From the NCBI GenBank assembly GCA_946478235.1, contig CAMLBF010000003.1, forward strand, positions 124,001-188,000: DNA of 64,000 bases, in the 5' to 3' direction. This DNA is from an uncultured Bartonella sp. GTDB taxonomy: Bacteria > Pseudomonadota > Alphaproteobacteria > Rhizobiales > Rhizobiaceae. A program made the translations under genes and the position numbers. Below, piece after piece: positions 58,984-64,000 of the stretch. The notes below the pieces were generated by a model. That model was given only the letters and a program-made list of their open reading frames with translations. It was not told the DNA's origin and did no database searches. Every line of letters begins with the position of its first letter. The stretch's first letter is position 1.

Positions 58984-60389
58984 AACTTTTTCTCGGACTT
59001 ATCTGTATCAGTGGATGTTGGTGTCGACTGCGATTGTGGCAAGCGCATAAAGATCTCAATACGCCGATTTTCCGCGGCATATGGGTCTTTAGGGTTTTTT
59101 AATTGGTGATCGGCGTAACCTTCTACGCGCAACACGCGCTTTTCATTAAGCCCACCGCGCACCAACATATAATATGCCATTTGCGCGCGCGAACTGGATA
59201 GCTGCCAATTGTCATAAGTGGCTGATTTGTATGGGCGGGAATCTGTATGTCCACTAATAACCACATCACCGTTTTTAGTCTGCAAAATTTTGGCAATACC
59301 AGCCAACAGATCAACGGTTTTTTTATCCGGCTTTGCCGACCCGACAGAAAACATGCCGTAATTTATCTGGTCCATCAGTTCTATTGCTACGCCATCCTTG
59401 ACATGAACAATACGAACCATTGGTTGATCATTATCTTTGGTATCTTTTACCAATTTGCTTAATTCGCCAGAGATTTCTCTTATTTCTGCTGGAAGTGAAT
59501 TATCTTTCGCTGCTTCTTGTGGCGTTTCACTTTTTGGTTGTTCTTGCGCTTTAACCGCGTTTTGATGCGCGTCCCCACCTTGCTTACCCGTTGTTCCCTC
59601 GGTCACCGCTTCATTGGCGTTTGATGGTTTTTTGTCCTTGTCAGCGTTATCCTCGCTTTTGCTGTGCTTCGTATTTTCCTCTTTTGCCGCGTCTTTATTG
59701 GCTGTTTCCGGTGGTGTTTCAGTTTTGGAACGAGGGTCTGCAACTTCAACCGGTTTGCCATTTTCACCATCGAGCATGGCTTGTGCCTGTGCTTCAGCTG
59801 GGGTTAAAGCACGATTATCCGCGCTAGCAGAATGTTGGTTAGGGCCACCTTCCACACCAGAAATATCTGTTGAGGCATTCTGGCTCCAATAATCGGGTGA
59901 AAATGGGTCACGGTAGGCCGTTCCCTGACTTGCGCCTTTTTGCGATCCACCGTCGGAACTACCACCGGCACCCTGTGGGCGCTTTTTGGGATTGGCAATT
60001 TTGTCGAGCTCTTCATAGGGCTCATTCATTAATTTTTGTTGCTCAGAGCTATTTTCTGGCTTGGTATCAGATGTGTCGGTTTGGTCATCATGCGAATCTG
60101 AGCCTTTTTTCTCGTCATTATCGCCAACAGCATTATTGTCTTGAATCCCTCTTGGATTCGTACGGCGATCGACAAGTTTTATCGGGTTGAAATAACTGGC
60201 AACGGCAGCTTTCGTCTCATCATTGGCAGCATTTATCAGCCACATAACAAGGAAAAATGCCATCATCGACGTCATGAAATCGGCATAGGCAACTTCCCAT
60301 GCACCACCATGATGTTCACCATCACCGTCATTGCCACCACGGCGAACAATAATGATTTCATTATGAGATTCAGGTTCTACAGATTTCAT
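58980..60389 (-). CDS. motB: Flagellar motor stator protein MotB
   Basis: 469 residues. The cytoplasmic tail and single helix read GGAWEVAYADFMTSMMAFFLVMWLINAAND, with the proton-binding Asp at residue 37. A long acidic linker (about 80-290) is followed by an OmpA-like peptidoglycan-binding domain (GDVVISGHTDSRPYKSATYDNWQLSSSRAQMAYYMLVRGGL; AENRRIEIFM). MotB is longer than in enterobacteria because of the linker, as in rhizobia. motA is not in this window. The start overlaps the preceding gene by 4 bases. Confidence 0.95.
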   Translation of the reverse strand: MKSVEPESHNEIIIVRRGGNDGDGEHHGGAWEVAYADFMTSMMAFFLVMWLINAANDETKAAVASYFNPIKLVDRRTNPRGIQDNNAVGDNDEKKGSDSHDDQTDTSDTKPENSSEQQKLMNEPYEELDKIANPKKRPQGAGGSSDGGSQKGASQGTAYRDPFSPDYWSQNASTDISGVEGGPNQHSASADNRALTPAEAQAQAMLDGENGKPVEVADPRSKTETPPETANKDAAKEENTKHSKSEDNADKDKKPSNANEAVTEGTTGKQGGDAHQNAVKAQEQPKSETPQEAAKDNSLPAEIREISGELSKLVKDTKDNDQPMVRIVHVKDGVAIELMDQINYGMFSVGSAKPDKKTVDLLAGIAKILQTKNGDVVISGHTDSRPYKSATYDNWQLSSSRAQMAYYMLVRGGLNEKRVLRVEGYADHQLKNPKDPYAAENRRIEIFMRLPQSQSTPTSTDTDKSEKKL

Positions 60390-61126
60390 TTTACGAGTTC
60401 CTTCAACTCGCTCAAAAGTGGTTCGAGACGCGTTGCTATAACGCTATCGCCACGACGCAATCGAATATCTGCCGACGCTGTAGGACGGATATCATATTTT
60501 GCTTTGTCGAAATTAGGCTCATTCTGTAATGCTGATAATAATTGAGCATTCCCTTCAAGTATTAATGGTTCTTCGCCCGATATTGCTTCACCAACAAGGC
60601 GCTTGCTAAATTCTTTAATGGCCTCATTGGTCAATCTATCAGCAATAAAAACAGACAATATCTTGCCAACATCATTTGATACGTCCTGCATAAGACGGTC
60701 AAAGGCAGTTGTTAAATCATTGCTAAGATTGGCTGCTATCTCTTTGATGGTGGCTTCTTTGGTATTTTCGATTTCTTTTTGGTGTTGTTCTTGCAAAAGC
60801 TGCTTTTCAGAAGAATATTGGGCTTGCAATTCCGATTTGGTTTTTTCTACCGCCTCATCAACCGCATGTTTCACGATTTCTTCTGTATCAATCTGCGGTT
60901 CTTCACGATCACCCTCCTCTTCGAAAGGCACCATGTCTTCATTATCATCATGCGTAAAATCCACGACTGGTTCCGACATGACTATCGGTTGCGGCTCTTC
61001 AGGTGGTAAAATTTCAATATCAGAATCCGATATAGGACGTGGCGCAAAATCATTTAGAAACTTAGAAAGATTTGCACCAATCTTATTTTCCGTTTCTTCA
61101 CGTCTATCATTCATCGAGCCCATCAT
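60386..61126 (-). CDS. FliH-like flagellar export protein (candidate)
   Basis: 246 residues between fliF and motB. An acidic Pro-rich N-terminal half is followed by a coiled coil (EEIVKHAVDEAVEKTKSELQAQYSSEKQLLQEQHQKEIEN) and a helical/beta C-terminal part ending DIRLRRGDSVIATRLEPLLSELKELVK. This layout (coiled coil then a folded C-terminus ahead of a recycling motif) resembles FliH, the stator of the FliI ATPase, and rhizobia keep a divergent gene at this position. The similarity is of architecture only, so the name is inference. AGGTGGAAAG precedes ATG ATG. Confidence 0.6.
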   Translation of the reverse strand: MMGSMNDRREETENKIGANLSKFLNDFAPRPISDSDIEILPPEEPQPIVMSEPVVDFTHDDNEDMVPFEEEGDREEPQIDTEEIVKHAVDEAVEKTKSELQAQYSSEKQLLQEQHQKEIENTKEATIKEIAANLSNDLTTAFDRLMQDVSNDVGKILSVFIADRLTNEAIKEFSKRLVGEAISGEEPLILEGNAQLLSALQNEPNFDKAKYDIRPTASADIRLRRGDSVIATRLEPLLSELKELVK

Positions 61127-61154
61127 CTTTCCACCTGCAGCTTAAATTGATCTG

Positions 61155-62846
61155 TTAGGCTGCCTGTGCAGGAGGATTTTTGTTATCTTCCTGTACCCAT
61201 TCACGTAGAACATTTGCGAACCGGTCTTCATCCAGCGAAATCATCTGATCAAGACGCTTTTGCGGAGGCATCCGCATACGGCTTCGTAAATCATGCAAAT
61301 CATCTTCGTTATCTGGCAACATATTGCCATCAAACCCTTCATTCTTTCCTGTCTGTCCATCGCCTGTTGTCTGATTAGGTAATGCCGGCATGTTTTCTGG
61401 TCCAGCCAGTGCGCTTTCACCATTGGCAAGGGCTAATTGATTTCCATGCACTTCACGCATCAATGGTCTGACACCTAAGAACATAATAAGCAAAACAGCG
61501 ATAACCAGTGCTGCACCATTAACTAGACCGGAGGTATATTTTGACAATGTTTGCCACATTGGTGCTTCAACTGGCTGCATATTCGCGTCTTCACTTGCCA
61601 CAAAATCAACCGCAGTCACATTGATAACATCACCCCGATTGGTATCCAAACCCGATGCGGTAGCAACCATTTGCCGAATGCGATTGACCTGATCATCGAC
61701 ATAATTTGCAGGTGCCGGTGCTTTGCCTTCACTCGGGGTTAAACGCGACCTGTCAACAACAACGGCCACTGCCAATTTTTTTACATTGTAACCGTCACTT
61801 ACAGTCGAAATTGTTTTGGAATTGATTTCATAATTGGTTGTTTCTTCGCGACGATCCTTTTTATCAGAAGAATTTTCGCCAGCGCCACCAGCAACCTCTT
61901 CCTGTGGGATATTCTGCTCGACACCAACAGCATCATTGTTACGGCTATTTTGACTGTTTCCCTGATCTCTTACTGTTCGAACAGAACGGGCAACCTGTGA
62001 ATCAGGATTGTAAATTGTTTCATTGGTCTGACGGCGATCTGTATCCAATTCAACCTGAACACTTGTTTGGAAATGATCCATACCGAGGTAAGGCGCCAAC
62101 TGCTTGCGTATATTTTCATCAATACGTGCGGCAACCTGGCGCTCGAGTGTTGCCATCATAACTGGAGCACCATTGGCAGCATCAGCACCTGACGCCAAGA
62201 GCTTGCCTGTCGTATCCAATACAGTTACTGAACTTGCTTCAAGTGATGGAATGGCTGCTGCTACCAATTGACGGATTGATTGGGCGGATTCTGTCGCGAA
62301 ATTGCTATCAGTACGAATGACAACCGATGCGCTGGGCTTCTGGTTTGCGCGGCGGAATGAGCCTTTATCTGGCAACACAATATGCACGCGTGCCGCTTTG
62401 ACCCCCTGCACTGCTTGTATCGTACGGGCAATTTCCCCTTCCAATGCACGTTGGCGGGTAATTTCTTGCATAAAGGACGTCAAACCAAGAGAGCCCATAT
62501 TATCAAAAAGCTCATAGCCAGCATTATTGGATGTTGGCAAACCTTTTTCCGCAAGAAACATGCGCGCCTTTTCTGCTTGCCCTATAGGAACTTGCACCGA
62601 GGTTCCGTCAGAGGAAACATCAAATGCGATACCCGCTTCGCCCAATGCCATTCCCATACGATTAACGTCATCGCGGCTAAGACCAACATAAAGCGTCTCA
62701 TAAGTTGGACGTGTAAGATAAAAGCTTGAAAACAGAATAGTGCCAAATAGCGCAACACCAACCAATGCAAGCGCTATTAAACGTTTTGCCCCTAATTTAC
62801 CCAATGCCGTTCCGATTGAAGAAAGCAGAGCCTGTAATCTATTCAT
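61155..62846 (-). CDS. fliF: Flagellar MS-ring protein FliF
   Basis: 563 residues. An N-terminal helix (LIALALVGVALFGTILFSSFYL) leads to the ring-building domains with YETLYVGLSRDDVNRMGMALGEAGI, ARVHIVLPDKGSFRRANQKPSASVVIR, and a periplasmic YNPDSQVARSVRTVRDQ segment; a second helix near residue 440 (LVNGAALVIAVLLIMFLGVRPLM) precedes the cytoplasmic tail. The C-terminus (MISLDEDRFANVLREWVQED) is the FliG-binding motif. It is the first gene of the leftward operon; a structured segment directly precedes its ATG. Confidence 0.96.
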   Translation of the reverse strand: MNRLQALLSSIGTALGKLGAKRLIALALVGVALFGTILFSSFYLTRPTYETLYVGLSRDDVNRMGMALGEAGIAFDVSSDGTSVQVPIGQAEKARMFLAEKGLPTSNNAGYELFDNMGSLGLTSFMQEITRQRALEGEIARTIQAVQGVKAARVHIVLPDKGSFRRANQKPSASVVIRTDSNFATESAQSIRQLVAAAIPSLEASSVTVLDTTGKLLASGADAANGAPVMMATLERQVAARIDENIRKQLAPYLGMDHFQTSVQVELDTDRRQTNETIYNPDSQVARSVRTVRDQGNSQNSRNNDAVGVEQNIPQEEVAGGAGENSSDKKDRREETTNYEINSKTISTVSDGYNVKKLAVAVVVDRSRLTPSEGKAPAPANYVDDQVNRIRQMVATASGLDTNRGDVINVTAVDFVASEDANMQPVEAPMWQTLSKYTSGLVNGAALVIAVLLIMFLGVRPLMREVHGNQLALANGESALAGPENMPALPNQTTGDGQTGKNEGFDGNMLPDNEDDLHDLRSRMRMPPQKRLDQMISLDEDRFANVLREWVQEDNKNPPAQAA

Positions 62847-63033
62847 GTAACAATACCCTTATCAGGGTGGTGAAACCCTTTATCAGACGTACAAATATGC
62901 CTGTCCCTCAACGGGCATACCTCTAACATTGTTACACACAATAAAATGCGAAGCTTGCGCGAAGGTGATCATCTACCCAAGCGTTATAAATGCGGTTTAT
63001 CGGCGGATTTTTAGCCAATCCAATTTGGCTTTT
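62847..63033 (+). ncRNA. Candidate structured RNA divergent from fliF (or structured fliF leader)
   Basis: GTAACAAT (62847-62854) pairs with ATTGTTAC (62928-62935), enclosing two hairpins: ACCCT/AGGGT (62855-62859 with 62864-62868) and TATGCCTGT/ACGGGCATA (62896-62904 with 62911-62919). The one exception in the last stem is a G-U only on the + strand. A hairpin AGCCAA/TTGGCT followed by TTT ends at 63033, again on the + strand only. Read on the - strand, the closing helix abuts the fliF ATG instead. Confidence 0.45.
63013..63033 (+). terminator. Short terminator-like hairpin between fliF and the lipoprotein gene
   Basis: AGCCAA (63013-63018) and TTGGCT (63025-63030) with a 6-base loop and then TTT. 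The stem is short; only the + strand has the T-tract. Confidence 0.4.
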
Positions 63034-63173
63034 GGGACTTGCGAATTATATTAAACAGTAATTTCCGTTTGTGATTATAGTTTCTGACATTAAGGGGGGA
63101 AAGTTTCACAGTTTAAAAGCCATCACTTCAATAGCTACGCAAAAATCTTCATTAAAAAATAAGGGGTCTATTC

Positions 63174-63539
63174 ATGTATCGTTTTCTCTTTACATCTATT
63201 TTATGTGTACCACTGCTTGCTTGTGGGGGGCAAAAGAAAAGCTGCGATTCAAAAAATGTACTTGATGCACTTCATGAAAAATTGGTTATGGGTATGAATT
63301 TCAATATTGGGGTCGATCATTATTATGATGGAGAAAAAGCAAAAATAACGCTGGAAAATCCGCGCAGAATTGGCCCCAGTGGTGACTATATGCGTTGTAC
63401 AATTACAATGAAACTAACGCATTATGTTGACCCCAAAACAGGTGTCCGTTACCCTCACCCAGCCGAAAAAAGCGTTCCAATGCCTTATAGCTACAAAAAT
63501 ATCGACGCCATGATTACAGAGGTAAAAGTTGCGCAATAA
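63174..63539 (+). CDS. Small lipoprotein of unknown function
   Basis: 121 residues. The signal MYRFLFTSILCVPLLACGG has a lipobox (LLAC), predicting acylation at Cys17 after signal peptidase II cleavage. Mature protein about 105 residues with two further Cys (in SCDSKN and MRCTITM) likely disulfide-bonded, and a beta-rich pattern. AGGGG precedes the ATG. It is located between fliF and a flagellin gene, but nothing links it to flagella beyond position. No known family recognised. Confidence 0.72.
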   Translation: MYRFLFTSILCVPLLACGGQKKSCDSKNVLDALHEKLVMGMNFNIGVDHYYDGEKAKITLENPRRIGPSGDYMRCTITMKLTHYVDPKTGVRYPHPAEKSVPMPYSYKNIDAMITEVKVAQ

Positions 63540-63639
63540 AAAGGCTCAATTTTTTATGCTTTGTTTATTCTAAAATATCTTATTCTTTTCTGAATATATA
63601 AGATTTTCAATCAATTATCAAAGTAAACTATAATATAAG

Positions 63640-63664
63640 AAAAGGCCGCGCAAAACACGGCCTC
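63640..63664 (-). terminator. Intrinsic terminator of the flagellin gene
   Basis: On the - strand GGCCGTG pairs with CGCGGCC (one G-U) with a T-rich loop, then CTTTTCTT, 26 bases after the flagellin stop. Confidence 0.75.
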
Positions 63665-63689
63665 ATCATTTTCTTTATAATCAAGAATA

Positions 63690-64000
63690 TTATTGACGGA
63701 ACAATGACAAGATGTTCTGGCTATTCTGATTAGCAATAGACAAAGCCTGAATACCGAGCTGCTGTTGAACTTGCAAAGAAGCAAGACGTGCAGATTCTGC
63801 ATTCATATCAGCGTCAACCAATGAACCAACACCTTTGTCGACAGCGTCCATCAACTTGCTAACATAGTCGATCTGTCCAGTAACCTGAGCTTTAGCAGCA
63901 CCCAAAGTAGCACCAGCTGTAACAACGTTTGTTGTGGCTGTCGTTACTTTGCCTTGAACGTTTTTCAAGATTTCTTCCATGGTAGAAGAAGAAACATCTG
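63690..64000 (-). CDS. fliC: Flagellin, C-terminal part (5' end outside window)
   Basis: The last 100 or so residues of a flagellin; the frame is open to the edge of the window. The C-terminal D0/D1 helix is diagnostic: DYVSKLMDAVDKGVGSLVDADMNAESARLASLQVQQQLGIQALSIANQNSQNILSLFRQ. It is the terminal filament-packing helix of alphaproteobacterial flagellins. Whether further flagellin genes follow cannot be seen. Its translation is expected to be under FlaF/FlbT control. Confidence 0.95.
   Translation of the reverse strand, partial: DVSSSTMEEILKNVQGKVTTATTNVVTAGATLGAAKAQVTGQIDYVSKLMDAVDKGVGSLVDADMNAESARLASLQVQQQLGIQALSIANQNSQNILSLFRQ

Noticed and set aside
63071..63265. 64-residue frame overlapping the lipoprotein start
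   Set aside because: It is out of frame with the lipobox-bearing gene, which has a good ribosome-binding site and signal peptide.

Overview
The window reads as chromosomal DNA from a low-GC member of the Rhizobiales (Alphaproteobacteria), most likely Bartonellaceae or a close relative. The evidence is a rhizobial-type flagellar block (motB, motC, fliK/motD, transglycosylase, ftcR, flgE, flgK, flgL, flaF, flbT, flgD, fliQ), an invasion-associated ialB/rppH(ialA)/ctpA group, the conserved order obgE-proB-proA-nadD-rsfS-rlmH-envC-ctpA-rppH, and AT-rich spacers. I cannot fix the genus from sequence alone. No integrase, transposase, prophage or CRISPR array was seen.

Layout. 0-9 kb: the end of a copper-exporting P-type ATPase, an FAD-linked D-lactate/glycolate dehydrogenase, a DUF488 protein, an MFS exporter, a membrane-anchored phospholipase-D/cardiolipin-synthase-like protein, an SRPBCC protein and guaB. 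9-12.2 kb: a divergent oxyR/katA peroxide-defence pair; the 730-base gap between them holds a well-formed multi-hairpin RNA candidate with its own terminator. 12.7-25.6 kb: envelope and housekeeping genes (kdsD, galU, a lytic transglycosylase, a DUF459 SGNH protein, a zincin-like protein with a damaged HExxH motif, leuD, an M3 peptidase, mgtE, typA, ppa). 25.9-32.4 kb: two MHS-type MFS symporters flanking yggT, then a metal-handling group of copZ, a MerR regulator with a textbook operator/promoter, and a His-rich zntA. 32.4-44.2 kb: a long leftward housekeeping run from ppx/rlmE and obgE down to ialB.

44.5-48.8 kb is an accessory stretch starting at tRNA-Gln(CTG). It holds three tandem, diverged copies of one secreted two-cysteine protein family, a secreted cysteine-rich repeat protein, and two acidic hypothetical proteins. 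It lies where flhA and fliR would usually follow fliQ. 48.9-62.8 kb is a leftward flagellar operon running from fliF to fliQ, mostly with 4-base gene overlaps, with its regulator ftcR inside. 63-64 kb has a small lipoprotein gene and the 3' end of a flagellin gene.

The best hunting results are the structured RNA between oxyR and katA (same position and orientation relative to oxyR as enterobacterial OxyS), a second structured RNA or leader divergent from fliF, the tandem secreted family beside tRNA-Gln, the Cys-rich repeat protein, and an rsfS gene whose conserved N-terminus can only be reached from a non-canonical start codon.
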